Positions 25,653-34,726 of a stretch of 64,000 bases of DNA are shown here, piece after piece. Position 1 is the stretch's first letter. Every line of letters begins with the position of its first letter. A program made the position numbers and the translations under genes. A model generated the notes under the pieces. It saw only the letters and a program-made list of their open reading frames with translations. It was not told the DNA's origin and did not search any database. The stretch comes from JAMCRM01 sp035561075 (lineage in GTDB: Bacteria; Acidobacteriota; Terriglobia; Bryobacterales; Bryobacteraceae), in the NCBI GenBank assembly GCA_035561075.1, contig DATMYF010000023.1, positions 18,208-82,207 on the forward strand, given 5' to 3'.

Positions 25653-26230
25653 AGACCGCCGGTCTCATTCTCGCCGCCGGGGAGTCCCGCCGCATGGGGC
25701 GGCCCAAGGCGCTGCTCGAATACCGCGGGGAAACCTTCCTCGACCGCCTGATCCGGCTGTTCTCGGCGGTCTGCTCGCCCGTCATTGTGGTGTTGGGGGC
25801 GGAGCCGGAGGCCATTCCCGCAGGCGCGCAACGGGGCGAGGCCGCCCGCTTCGTATTGAACCCCGATTACCGCCGCGGCCAGTTCTCCTCAATGCAGCGC
25901 GGCTTGCGGGAGGTTCCGCCCGAAGCCGAAGGAGTGCTGTTCACTTTGGTGGATCATCCCGTCGTAGAGGCCGCTACGCTGGCGAGCCTGCTGGCGGGTT
26001 CCGGCCCCCTGCGTATTCCGCGCTACCTGGGCCGGCGCGGCCATCCCATCTGGTTCTCCACCGCCCTAACCGCGGAGTTCCTGGCCCTGCCGCCCGATGC
26101 CACGGCCCGCGAAGTGGTGCATCGTTACAACGCAGAGGTAGAGTACATAGACGTGGACGACCGAGGCGTACTGGAAGACATCGACGAACCGGGCGATTAC
26201 CGCCGCCTTGCCGGGGGAGGCCACGCATGA
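25649..26230 (+). CDS. mocA: molybdenum cofactor cytidylyltransferase-like NTP transferase
   Basis: A 193-residue MobA-like nucleotidyltransferase. The nucleotide-binding loop LILAAGESRRMGRPKALL is at the N-terminus, LVDHPVVE holds the metal-binding Asp, and GRRGHPIWFS is the substrate loop. Such proteins attach CMP to molybdopterin to make the dinucleotide cofactor used by xanthine-dehydrogenase-family enzymes. Translation starts at a GTG overlapping the xdhC stop, and its own stop overlaps the AsmA-like ATG. The physical coupling with XdhC supports the CMP-cofactor role. Confidence 0.9.
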   Translation: MKTAGLILAAGESRRMGRPKALLEYRGETFLDRLIRLFSAVCSPVIVVLGAEPEAIPAGAQRGEAARFVLNPDYRRGQFSSMQRGLREVPPEAEGVLFTLVDHPVVEAATLASLLAGSGPLRIPRYLGRRGHPIWFSTALTAEFLALPPDATAREVVHRYNAEVEYIDVDDRGVLEDIDEPGDYRRLAGGGHA

Positions 26231-28599
26231 AGGTGGCCGCCAGGCGCGCCGCCAAACTCGCCGCGCTTGCCGTTGTGCTGCTAGTGGCCGCCGGGGTGGT
26301 AGCCCCCTTCATCAGTGCGGACCGCTATCGGGACCGCATCCAGGCGGCCCTGGAGGGTGCCTTGGGACGCAAGGTCGAAATCGGCGAGGTGCACTTCAAC
26401 GTCTTCACCGGCGTCGGTTTCGCGGTCGACAACGTGGTGATCCATGAGGACCCGGCCATCGGGATCGAGCCAATAGCCTATGTGAACTCGCTCGAGGCCG
26501 TGCCGCGCGTCTGGTCGCTGTTCACCAGGAAACTGGAGTTCTCATCCATTAGGCTGGATGCGGCCAGCATCAACGTGGCCAAGACCGGCACCGCCTCCGG
26601 CCCGGGCCGCTGGAATCTGGAGGCCCTCCTCAACCGTTCGCTGGTGATGACGTTTCCCGAGATCCACGTCCGGCGGGGGCGCATCAATCTCCGCTTCGGG
26701 GAAACCAAGACGGTTTTCTACCTCACCGAGACGGACCTGGACATCTATCCGCCAGCGCGCGGCGGCACGGACTGGAGCGTGCGCTTTTCGGGCAGTCCCG
26801 CCCGCAGCGACCGCCCCTCCCGCGCGTTCGGATATTTGGCCGCCCGGGGCCGCTGGACCGCGGCGGAGCACGGACGCCCGGACCGCCTGGACCTCGACGT
26901 GGAACTGGAACGCAGCGCCATCGGGGACATCACCGCGCTCATTCGCGGCGCCGACGCCGGCATTCATGGCGCCGTCTCCTCGCGCATGCGCGTCGCCGGA
27001 CCCATTGAAGACCTGCGCATCTCCGGCCGCCTGACGATAGAGGACGTGCATCGCTGGGACCTGCTCCCCGCCCACGGCCGCAACTGGCCGTTGAACGTGC
27101 GCGGCCGCCTGAATCTGCTGGCTCACCGCCTGGAGCTCGAAACCAGTTCCTCGGGGCGCGAAGCCCTCCCTCTGTCTGTGCGCCTCGAAGTGGCTGACTT
27201 CCTGGCCCAGCCGCAGCTCTCCGTGGCCATGAACTGGAACCATTTCCCGCTCGCCCCGGTGCTGGACCTGGCGCGTCACATGGGCGCCGAGCTGCCGGAA
27301 AGGCTGCAACTCGCGGGCACGCTCGACGGCTCTGCAACTTATGGCAGCGCCAACGGCCTGGTTGGCGAACTCGCCTTCCGCGATACCGCCGTCACCATCC
27401 CGGACTCGCCGCCTATCCGTTTTGAAGAGGCACGTTTGCTGTTCGACCGCGACGGCGTGCGCCTCACCCCCTCCTTAGTGCGGACAGCCGAGAACGACAT
27501 CGCCCAACTGGAAGCCGCCTACCGCTGGGATACCCGCGCCACGGACCTCGCCATTTCAACCAAGTCGATGAACGTGGCCTCCTTGCGCTCCCAAGTGGCG
27601 TTGGCCGCCGTGCCGTGGCTGGAGCACGTGGAGTCCGGCGCCTGGAGCGGACAGCTTCGATATCAGTGGCAACCCGCACTTATTCCCGTTCCCCAGCAGA
27701 GTGCCTGGAGCGGGCAGATCGAGCTGAAGAACGTGGGATTCCCGGTGGCCGGCATGGCCGAACCGCTGCGCATCGAGACGGCGCGCGCCCTCATCCAAGG
27801 GTCGCGCATCGTGGTCGACCGCATGCAAGTCCGCGCCGGGAAGATCGAGGCTGCCGGGGAATACCGTTACGAGCCGTCGATGGCGCGTCCGCACCGATTC
27901 CACCTGAACGTCCCGGAGGCTGGAGCGGAGGAAATCGAGCGCCTCTTCACCCCCACCTTCGAGCGCAGCCGCGGCCTGCTGGCGCGGGCCTTTAACATCG
28001 GCCGCTCATCAGTGCCGCCATGGCTCGCAACGCGCCGGATGGAGGGCACCCTGGAGATCGGCACCCTGACGGTGGCCACCACAAAACTGGGCAATGTGCA
28101 CGGCCGGCTGGTGTGGGACGGCACCCGCGCCCGCTTCGACCAGGTGACCGCATCGGTGGAAGACGGCACGCTTTCCGGCGTCCTCAACGTGAGCCTTCGG
28201 GGTTCCAGGCCCGCGTACCTTCTGACTACCCGTATCCGCAAAATGAGCTGCCGATCGGGCAGGATCGATGCCGACGGGGTGATCGAAACTCGCGGCATGG
28301 GCGCCGAACTGCTCGCCAACCTGCGCTCTACCGGCACCTTCAACGGCCATGCCCTGGAACTCGGATCGGTTCCGCCGATCAAGAGCGTGACCGGCGCGTA
28401 TCGCCTGGCTTGGGCGAAACCCGAGCCGCGGCTCCGCTTCTGGGATCTGCACATTGCCACTGGGGAAGAGATCTACACGGGCACCGGCGCCACCCAGGAG
28501 GATGGGCGGCTATTGATTCAGCTTTCGAGCGGTGATCGTGAAATGCGCATGAGCGGGACCCTCGCGAAGCTTGACGTGGACGAGCCCGTCGCGCCGTAG
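26227..28599 (+). CDS. AsmA-family envelope protein
   Basis: A 790-residue protein with an N-terminal membrane anchor (about residues 12-30) and a large periplasmic part. GALGRKVEIGEVHFNVFTGVGFAVDNVVI is the AsmA start motif, and DLAISTKSMNVASLRS and LSGVLNVSLRGSRPAYLLTTR fit the repeating beta-groove architecture of AsmA/TamB-like lipid-transfer proteins. The ATG overlaps the mocA stop (ATGA), a strange partner for cofactor genes that suggests operon read-through rather than shared function. The last 90 bases are shared, antisense, with the membrane protein gene at 28510-28965. Confidence 0.87.
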   Translation: MKVAARRAAKLAALAVVLLVAAGVVAPFISADRYRDRIQAALEGALGRKVEIGEVHFNVFTGVGFAVDNVVIHEDPAIGIEPIAYVNSLEAVPRVWSLFTRKLEFSSIRLDAASINVAKTGTASGPGRWNLEALLNRSLVMTFPEIHVRRGRINLRFGETKTVFYLTETDLDIYPPARGGTDWSVRFSGSPARSDRPSRAFGYLAARGRWTAAEHGRPDRLDLDVELERSAIGDITALIRGADAGIHGAVSSRMRVAGPIEDLRISGRLTIEDVHRWDLLPAHGRNWPLNVRGRLNLLAHRLELETSSSGREALPLSVRLEVADFLAQPQLSVAMNWNHFPLAPVLDLARHMGAELPERLQLAGTLDGSATYGSANGLVGELAFRDTAVTIPDSPPIRFEEARLLFDRDGVRLTPSLVRTAENDIAQLEAAYRWDTRATDLAISTKSMNVASLRSQVALAAVPWLEHVESGAWSGQLRYQWQPALIPVPQQSAWSGQIELKNVGFPVAGMAEPLRIETARALIQGSRIVVDRMQVRAGKIEAAGEYRYEPSMARPHRFHLNVPEAGAEEIERLFTPTFERSRGLLARAFNIGRSSVPPWLATRRMEGTLEIGTLTVATTKLGNVHGRLVWDGTRARFDQVTASVEDGTLSGVLNVSLRGSRPAYLLTTRIRKMSCRSGRIDADGVIETRGMGAELLANLRSTGTFNGHALELGSVPPIKSVTGAYRLAWAKPEPRLRFWDLHIATGEEIYTGTGATQEDGRLLIQLSSGDREMRMSGTLAKLDVDEPVAP

Positions 28600-28965
28600 A
28601 CCCACCGAAGCGAGTTGTACACGCGTAGCCGTGTACGCCGGTTCTTCCTCCTCGGTCTCTTCTTCTTCCTGCGGCTCGTAGTACAGGTGGACGTAGTACG
28701 TCACCATCCCGGCGAGAAGGCCAAGTAGAACGACAACCCCCACCCATCCGATAGTCCGGGAGTTCCATGTATGCTCGCGCTCCATCGCCGCGCCGGTGGC
28801 CCGCACGCAGGCGTACGCGATCGCCGGGACCAGCCCGAGCTTCCAGTACCAGAAGACCAGATCCAGGTGGGCTTGCCCCGCCACCTGGCCCCACACTGCG
28901 AACACCGCCAGCAGCGCGATCAGGAACTCGATCGTATAGGCGAGCCGAATCAGCCGATTATCCAC
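28510..28965 (-). CDS. small membrane protein with acidic loop, unknown function
   Basis: A 151-residue protein with three likely membrane segments (about residues 12-28, 38-57 and 73-92), followed by a run of glutamates (QEEEETEEEEP) and a soluble tail. I do not recognise the family. It is the only credible gene for 28600-28965. Its C-terminal about 30 codons overlap the end of the AsmA-like gene in antisense, so either the two ends are truly shared or the protein ends are less constrained. A TTG/ATG start near 28965 is assumed. Confidence 0.6.
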   Translation of the reverse strand: MDNRLIRLAYTIEFLIALLAVFAVWGQVAGQAHLDLVFWYWKLGLVPAIAYACVRATGAAMEREHTWNSRTIGWVGVVVLLGLLAGMVTYYVHLYYEPQEEEETEEEEPAYTATRVQLASVGLRRDGLVHVKLREGPAHAHFTITARKLNQ

Positions 28966-29008
28966 AACTTACAGGGTGATTCTCCATCTTACGTTATTCT
29001 GGGAAAAG

Positions 29009-30280
29009 ATGGCAGGCCTTGTATCCGATCTCGTGCGCTTCCGTTATGACTTTGGGAACGCCCTGATGCTGGCGCTGGAATCCCTCAGGACCCACAAACT
29101 GCGCAGCTTTCTGACGCTGCTGGGCGTCATCATCGGGGTAGCCAGCGTCGTGCTGGTGGGCGCCGCAATCTCCGGGCTGGGTGTCTACGCGGAGGAGAGC
29201 ACCGCCAAGGCATTCGGCAGCAACTCGTTCCTGGTGGCCCAGGTAGCCGCCGCGGGACGCATGACCCGAAAGGAGTTCACCGCCCGGATCAAGCGCAACA
29301 AGCAGATCCGCCGGGAAGACGCCGATTACCTGCGCTCGGCCGCCGGCGACACCACCCTGTACAGCCCCTACCAGCAGCGCACCGCCGACGTGAAGCATGC
29401 GAGCTTCACGTCTGAGGACACCACCGTCATTGGGGTTGCCGCGGACATGGCCGGCATCCGCGATATCACGATCTCCGACGGACGTTTCTTCACCGAGCAG
29501 GAAGAACGGGCTCGCGCAGCGGTGGCGGTGATCGGTGATGAGGTGAAGACCGCGCTCTTCCCCTCCGAATCGCCGCTCGGCCGCACGGTGAAGATCAACG
29601 GCATCGATTTCGTTGTGATCGGGGTGCTCGAGCGGCTGGGTTCAGCCTTCGGCAACAGCCTGGACAAGTCTACCTATATCCCGTATCCGGTCTTTGCGCG
29701 GATGTGGGGAGCGGGGAATTCCATCGCCGTCTTCGCGCGTCCGCGCCCCGAGACCGGGCTGCCAATGCAGCACTCGCTCGATCAGACCCGCGCGGCGCTG
29801 CGGGTGCGCTTCCATACCCGCCCGGGCGAGCCGGATAACTTCGACACCCTCACCCCGGATGCCATCCGCGGCTTCATCGACAACATCCTCTCGATGATCG
29901 CCGCCATCGTGGTGCCGGTAACGTGCATTTCCCTCGTGGTGGGCGGCATCGTGATCATGAACATCATGCTGGTGAGCGTGACGGAGCGAACGCGGGAGAT
30001 CGGTATCCGGAAATCCCTGGGGGCGCGGCACTCCGACGTCATGCTGCAGGTGCTGATCGAGGCGGTCTTGATGGCGGTGGCCGGCGGGGCGATCGGGGTA
30101 GCACTGGGGTCTGCGCTCACGGCGGTGCTGGCCCGCATCTTCGAGATAACCCTGGAAATTACCGCCGGATACGTGATGCTGGCGCTGGCCGTCTCAAGCA
30201 TCGTAGGGATCGCTTCCGGCTGGTACCCGGCGTCGCGCGCGGCCCGGCTGGACCCGGTAGAGGCCCTGCGGGCGGAGTGA
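29009..30280 (+). CDS. MacB/FtsX-type ABC transporter permease
   Basis: A 423-residue permease: first membrane helix LRSFLTLLGVIIGVASVVLVG, a periplasmic MacB_PCD domain (about 70-270), then three C-terminal helices with VVGGIVIMNIMLVSVTERTREIGIRKSLGAR, the FtsX signature. The family uses mechanotransmission to export lipoproteins, drugs or peptides and needs a separate ATPase. ATG at 29009 is preferred (purine-rich GGGAAAAG before it). It is followed after five bases by a close paralogue; no ATPase gene is adjacent. Confidence 0.9.
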   Translation: MAGLVSDLVRFRYDFGNALMLALESLRTHKLRSFLTLLGVIIGVASVVLVGAAISGLGVYAEESTAKAFGSNSFLVAQVAAAGRMTRKEFTARIKRNKQIRREDADYLRSAAGDTTLYSPYQQRTADVKHASFTSEDTTVIGVAADMAGIRDITISDGRFFTEQEERARAAVAVIGDEVKTALFPSESPLGRTVKINGIDFVVIGVLERLGSAFGNSLDKSTYIPYPVFARMWGAGNSIAVFARPRPETGLPMQHSLDQTRAALRVRFHTRPGEPDNFDTLTPDAIRGFIDNILSMIAAIVVPVTCISLVVGGIVIMNIMLVSVTERTREIGIRKSLGARHSDVMLQVLIEAVLMAVAGGAIGVALGSALTAVLARIFEITLEITAGYVMLALAVSSIVGIASGWYPASRAARLDPVEALRAE

Positions 30281-30284
30281 AGCT

Positions 30285-31541
30285 GTGAACGTAAGCGGCA
30301 TCGAAAACATGCAGATGGCCCTGGGGGCGGTGTGGACACACCGGTTCCGGAGCGGCCTGACGATCCTGGGAATCGTGATCGGGATCACCACCGTGGTGAC
30401 GGTAGCGTCGCTGCTCACCGGCCTGCGCAAGGGCGTGGTGACCTTCTTCGAGGAACTGGGGCCGGACAACATTTTTTTGTATAAAACCGGCGGAGACCCC
30501 GGCCGCACACGCGCCCCGGAGCGCGAAATGCGCCGCCGCCCCATGCTGCCCTCTTATGCCGACCAGATCCGGCGCTGGTGCCCGGCCTCCGTCGAGGATA
30601 CCGGCCTCCAGCTGTATATCCCGGGGATCATAGGGGGACGGCCGCTCACGGCGCGCGTTCGCGGCTACGAGTCCGACACCATCAACCTGATGGGGGCCTC
30701 GCCGAACATCTTCACACTCTCCCCGCGGGACCTGTCCCAGGGGCGCGTGTTTACCGCGGAGGAGAATGCCCGCGGGATGCATGTCATCACCATAGGGGCA
30801 AGCGTGGCGGAAGCCCTTTTCCCGCGCGGCGATGCCGTGGGCCAGCAGGTGATGGTGGATGGCGCGGAGTTTACCGTGGTAGGGGTCTTCGCCAAGGCAA
30901 AGGGCGGCTTCTTTGGCGAAAACGGCCTCGACAACCAGATCACCCTGCCCATCCGCACGGCGGCATCGCGCTACCCACAGATTGACCGTTATATGGTCAT
31001 CGCCAAGGCCCGGCCCGGCATGCGCAAACAGGCGTACGACGAGGTGGAAGCCGCCATGCGCCGCATTCGCCGGCTGGCGCCAGGGGTTGAGAACGACTTC
31101 AGTATCTCCACCCCGGACCAGATCATTCAGCAGTTCGACCGCATCACCGGGCTGATCGGCCTGGTGGCGATTGCCATCTCGGCGCTGGGCCTGCTGGTGG
31201 GCGGCATTGGGGTGATGAATATCATGCTGGTCTCGGTGACGGAGCGGACGCGCGAAATCGGCGTGCGGAAGGCGCTCGGTGCGCGGCGCCGCGACATCGT
31301 CGGGCAGTTCCTGGTGGAGGCCATGACGCTCACCGGAAGCGGAGGCTTGCTGGGCATCGTGATCGCCATCGCGATCACCATGCTGATCGGGGTGCTGGTC
31401 CCCTCCCTGCCCTCCGAGGTACCTACATGGGCGGTGGTGACGGGCTTTAGTGTATCGGTAGCGATCGGGCTGTTCTTCGGCACCTGGCCGGCGATGAAAG
31501 CGGCGCGTCTCGATCCGGTGGATGCCCTGCGTTATGAATAA
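30285..31541 (+). CDS. MacB/FtsX-type ABC transporter permease (second of pair)
   Basis: A 418-residue paralogue of the preceding gene with the same layout: RSGLTILGIVIGITTVVTVAS helix, periplasmic MacB_PCD domain (VITIGASVAEALFPRGDAVGQ, VVGVFAKAKG), then VGGIGVMNIMLVSVTERTREIGVRKALGARR and two more helices. The GTG start lies five bases after the upstream stop, with GGCGGAG as Shine-Dalgarno. The two permeases could form a heterodimer working with an ATPase encoded elsewhere. It is convergent with the Wzm-like gene. Confidence 0.9.
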   Translation: MNVSGIENMQMALGAVWTHRFRSGLTILGIVIGITTVVTVASLLTGLRKGVVTFFEELGPDNIFLYKTGGDPGRTRAPEREMRRRPMLPSYADQIRRWCPASVEDTGLQLYIPGIIGGRPLTARVRGYESDTINLMGASPNIFTLSPRDLSQGRVFTAEENARGMHVITIGASVAEALFPRGDAVGQQVMVDGAEFTVVGVFAKAKGGFFGENGLDNQITLPIRTAASRYPQIDRYMVIAKARPGMRKQAYDEVEAAMRRIRRLAPGVENDFSISTPDQIIQQFDRITGLIGLVAIAISALGLLVGGIGVMNIMLVSVTERTREIGVRKALGARRRDIVGQFLVEAMTLTGSGGLLGIVIAIAITMLIGVLVPSLPSEVPTWAVVTGFSVSVAIGLFFGTWPAMKAARLDPVDALRYE

Positions 31542-31544
31542 CGC

Positions 31545-32366
31545 TTAGAGCACATCCGCGAAACCGCCTTTCATGTGCCGGAAAAACAACCCGCCGGCCA
31601 CGAACACGACCACCGCCCAGACTGCGATGATTCCCAGGTCCTCGAAGACGAAGCGGGGCAGGCTGGTGCTCAGCAGAATCTGCCGGTAGGAACGCACCAT
31701 GTAGGCCACCGGATTCGCCGCGATCAGGAAGCGCAGCTTCTCCGGGTACTGCTGCTCGGAAAGGAAGATGGGGGTCATCCAGAACCAGAACGTCAGCGCC
31801 ACGCTCATCATCTGGGCGGTGTCCCGCAGGTAGACCTGGAGGCTCGCGACAATCCATCCCAGCCCCACCGCGAACATCCCCAGCAGCAGCGTATAAAGAG
31901 GAAGCAACAGCAAGCCGACTCCGAATTTCCCCTCCCAGATGGCCACCGTGGCGATAAACAGCCCCAGCGTCATGGCGTGGCTCACCAAGCCGGAGAGGAA
32001 TACCGAAACCGGCACGATTTCCGCCGGGAAAACGGTCTTGGTGATCAGGTTGGCGTGTTCCGTCAGGCTGGTTGCCGAGCGCAGGACAGTATCGCTGAAG
32101 AGCAGCCACGGCAACATCCCGGCGAACAGGAAAAGCGGGTAGTGCTGGGTCACCTCCTCCGGCCCGAGCTGGTAATTCATGCAGACGCTGAAGGCGAACG
32201 TCCAGCTCACCAGCAGGACGAGCGGGTGGATGAGACCCCAGATCCAGCCCATAGCAGACCCGACGAAACGCTTGTCGAAGTCCCGGCGCACCATTTCGAA
32301 CAACAGGCTCCGGCGCTCCACCAGGTTCCGGGCGAACAACGTACCGGGGATATGCGGTGCGGTCAA
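31545..32366 (-). CDS. Wzm-like ABC-2 polysaccharide export permease
   Basis: A 273-residue inner-membrane protein with six membrane segments. RRDFDKRFVGSAMGWIWGLIHPLVLL and LRDTAQMMSVALTFWFWMTPIFLSEQQYPEKLRFLIAANP are hallmarks of O-antigen and teichoic-acid exporter permeases (Wzm/TagG). The usual ATPase partner (Wzt/TagH) is not downstream; the next gene is convergent. The start is a TTG at 32366, since no ATG is available before the family-conserved residues. Confidence 0.88.
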   Translation of the reverse strand: MTAPHIPGTLFARNLVERRSLLFEMVRRDFDKRFVGSAMGWIWGLIHPLVLLVSWTFAFSVCMNYQLGPEEVTQHYPLFLFAGMLPWLLFSDTVLRSATSLTEHANLITKTVFPAEIVPVSVFLSGLVSHAMTLGLFIATVAIWEGKFGVGLLLLPLYTLLLGMFAVGLGWIVASLQVYLRDTAQMMSVALTFWFWMTPIFLSEQQYPEKLRFLIAANPVAYMVRSYRQILLSTSLPRFVFEDLGIIAVWAVVVFVAGGLFFRHMKGGFADVL

Positions 32367-32403
32367 TGTACTAAAAATATCATCCTTTCAATGGTTTAGT
32401 GTA

Positions 32404-32422
32404 GTGTGTCTGCTTGACACAC
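32404..32422. promoter_or_regulatory. inverted repeat overlapping the M23 promoter -35 box
   Basis: A perfect seven-base inverted repeat, GTGTGTC then five bases then GACACAC, covers the -35 hexamer at 32414-32419. Position and symmetry fit a repressor operator; the binding protein is unknown. Confidence 0.4.
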
Positions 32423-32443
32423 CCGTGTACAAACTGCTACATT
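32414..32443 (+). promoter_or_regulatory. promoter of the M23 peptidase gene
   Basis: A perfect TTGACA (32414-32419), an 18-base spacer and TACATT (32438-32443, five of six matches). The start codon lies about 86 bases downstream, leaving a short 5' leader. Confidence 0.65.
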
Positions 32444-32529
32444 CTGAAGTTCGCCAATTCGAAGTTGCCCCCGCGGACCGGAACACCAGTACTAAAGATC
32501 AAACGACTACCGGCCGATCGGAGAAGAGC

Positions 32530-33420
32530 ATGAAGCAGCAGGATTATTTTATCGTAGTGTTGGCGCATTCCCTCCACGGTAGACTGCGGCGCATTCATAT
32601 TCCCCAGACATTCGTATATGCGGTCCTCATACTTGCGTTGTTGGGCTTCTGTTCGGTAATTGGGATCGTCACCAGCTATGCCCGGATGGCTTGGAAAGTG
32701 GCCAACTACAATTCGCTGCGCCGGGAAGTGGATACCCTACGGGGCCGCTACCAGAATCTGCAGAACGTGGTAAATCAGACCAATACCCAGATGGCCAGCC
32801 TGCAGATGTTCGCCACGGAGGTTTCGGTGGCGTACGGGATCAAGCAGCGGCTGGAGGGGCCGGCGGATATCTCGGCCGAGGGCCGGCTGGTGCCAACGTT
32901 CTCGGAGAGCGTGCAGGAGTACGATTCGCTTCGCAGCCTGGCGACGTTACGCCGTAACCACACCCGCCGGATGGTGCGTCCGCCCGTGATGCAGCCCAGT
33001 TTATGGCCCATCACCGGCCAGCTGTTGAGTCCTTACGGCCACCGCATGGACCCGTTCTCGGGAGAGGGCGCGTACCATACGGGTATCGATATCAAGGCGC
33101 CCACTGGTACGAGCGTCCGTGCCACCGCTGACGGAGTGGTCCTGCGGGCCGAATGGTTCGGCGGATACGGCAAGCTGGTGATTGTGGACCACGGCAGCGG
33201 CATCCAGACCTATTACGCCCATCTGGCGCGTTTCCTCGTGATTCCGGGTCAGGAGATCCGCCGCGGGGAGCCCGTGGGGGCGGTGGGCAGCACGGGCCGC
33301 ACTACCGCCCCGCATCTGCACTACGAAGTGCGCATCGGCGGCGCACCCGTCAATCCCAGTCGTTATCTACGCAGCACCGTCACCCATACCGCCACGGCGC
33401 GAAAAGACTTCCCGTTCTGA
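32530..33420 (+). CDS. M23 family metallopeptidase (LytM-type), membrane anchored
   Basis: A 296-residue peptidoglycan endopeptidase or division/envelope regulator. One N-terminal membrane segment (about residues 27-48) is followed by a short coiled coil (RREVDTLRGRYQNLQNVVNQT) and a C-terminal LytM domain. The zinc ligands are visible: His and Asp in YHTGIDIKAP, and HLHYEV near the end; SPYGHRMDPF precedes them. The ATG at 32530, with GAGAAGAG before it, is chosen because the frame upstream lacks any domain character and crosses the promoter. DUF192 and OmpA genes follow in the same direction. Confidence 0.92.
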   Translation: MKQQDYFIVVLAHSLHGRLRRIHIPQTFVYAVLILALLGFCSVIGIVTSYARMAWKVANYNSLRREVDTLRGRYQNLQNVVNQTNTQMASLQMFATEVSVAYGIKQRLEGPADISAEGRLVPTFSESVQEYDSLRSLATLRRNHTRRMVRPPVMQPSLWPITGQLLSPYGHRMDPFSGEGAYHTGIDIKAPTGTSVRATADGVVLRAEWFGGYGKLVIVDHGSGIQTYYAHLARFLVIPGQEIRRGEPVGAVGSTGRTTAPHLHYEVRIGGAPVNPSRYLRSTVTHTATARKDFPF

Positions 33421-33427
33421 GGGGCAG

Positions 33428-33784
33428 ATGAGAGTCTCAGTATTGAACCAGACCCGGGAAACCGTTCTGGCCCGGGAAGCAGAGATTGCCGATACCAGTG
33501 CCAAGCGGAGGACCGGTCTCCTGAAACACGAGCGTCTGGACCCCGGGCAGGGTCTGTGGATCGTCCCCTGCGAGTCCGTCCATACCTTCTTCATGCGATT
33601 CCCGATCGACTTGGTGTACCTGACGCGCGATTGCAGAGTCCGGAAGACCAGGGCCAGTGTGGGGCCGTGGCGAATGTCGGCCTGCCTGCCCGCCCATTCG
33701 GTGCTTGAACTGCCCGCCGGAACGGTGGAACAGACGGGCACCTGCAAAGGCGACCAACTGGTCATCGAAACCCTCGCTCCGTAA
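33428..33784 (+). CDS. DUF192 family protein
   Basis: A 118-residue DUF192 domain protein. RRTGLLKHERLDPGQGLWIVPCESVHTFFMRFPIDLVYL, including the FFMRFPID core, is diagnostic. Most family members are exported, but this one lacks a signal peptide. Function is unknown. The gene begins seven bases after the M23 peptidase stop, so the two are probably co-transcribed. Confidence 0.9.
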   Translation: MRVSVLNQTRETVLAREAEIADTSAKRRTGLLKHERLDPGQGLWIVPCESVHTFFMRFPIDLVYLTRDCRVRKTRASVGPWRMSACLPAHSVLELPAGTVEQTGTCKGDQLVIETLAP

Positions 33785-33826
33785 GCAGCTAGTCCCTTTT
33801 CACCCGCTACCTACCGCCCCTACGGG

Positions 33827-34660
33827 ATGGAGGCAGCACGGAATCCATGGCAACCTGAAGGCGTGAAACGTGCGCTGATCGCAGGTGGCATCCTGGCCGC
33901 CGCCGTCCTTACGGGGCTGGGAATCCGGATGGCGGTGAAACGAGTCGAAGCCCTGGAGACGCAACTGGAGGCCGCCGGCCGCAAGACCGCGGCCATGGGA
34001 CGGCAAGTAGAGGAACAAGCGAGGCTATCGCGGACCACTGCCCAAAACGCGGCCGCCGCGCGCGACGAGGCCTCACGAGCGGCGGAGGCGGCGGCTAACC
34101 AGACCACCGCCCGGGAACGCGCCGAGGCCGCGCGGGAACTCGCGGAGCAGGAAGCCCGCCGTGCCAAAGAGCAGGAGGCCATGAGCCAGGGGGAATTGGC
34201 CGCCATGCGCAAACGCCGCAGCCAGGAGTTGGACCGCATGCAGGAGGCCCTCAGCCGCATAGCGCCCACCCGCCGCACAGCTTCCGGCATGGTCGTGGAA
34301 CTGGCCAACGACTCCTTCCATTTCGATTTCGACAAGGCCGACCTGCGTCCCGAAAACCGTGAACTGCTTAGCCGCATTGCCGGCGTCCTCTTGGCCTCCG
34401 AAGGCTTCCGCATCTTCGTCTACGGCTACACGGACGACACCGGCTCGGAAGAGTATAACCAGGGCCTCTCGGAACGCCGCGCCAGTAGCGTGGGGGAGTA
34501 TCTGGCCTCCGCCGGATTACCCCGCGACGTTATGCGGGTGGAAGGTTTCGGAAAATCGAACCCGCGCGTTGCGAACACCACGCCCCAGGGCAGGCAGAAG
34601 AACCGGCGCGTCGAGATCGGGATCGTGGACAGCATCATCCAATACCAGGGGATGCGCTGA
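33827..34660 (+). CDS. OmpA-family protein with coiled coil
   Basis: A 277-residue envelope protein. A membrane anchor (about residues 14-33) is followed by a long Ala/Glu/Arg-rich coiled coil (about 35-145) and a C-terminal OmpA domain: FDFDKADLRPENRELLSRIA, VYGYTDDTGSEEYNQGLSERRA, and the NRRVEIGI end strand. The conserved Asp and Arg that hold meso-diaminopimelate are in TDDTGS and SERRA. It probably links the inner membrane or periplasm to peptidoglycan, with a layout like that of YiaD/MotB-type proteins. A later GTG (MKRALI region) could be the true start. Confidence 0.9.
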   Translation: MEAARNPWQPEGVKRALIAGGILAAAVLTGLGIRMAVKRVEALETQLEAAGRKTAAMGRQVEEQARLSRTTAQNAAAARDEASRAAEAAANQTTARERAEAARELAEQEARRAKEQEAMSQGELAAMRKRRSQELDRMQEALSRIAPTRRTASGMVVELANDSFHFDFDKADLRPENRELLSRIAGVLLASEGFRIFVYGYTDDTGSEEYNQGLSERRASSVGEYLASAGLPRDVMRVEGFGKSNPRVANTTPQGRQKNRRVEIGIVDSIIQYQGMR

Positions 34661-34726
34661 AGTGGCTTCGGTTAGCCTTATACAGTATTCCAATCCCCCC
34701 GGCACCGTGGGATACCATAGAGGCTC

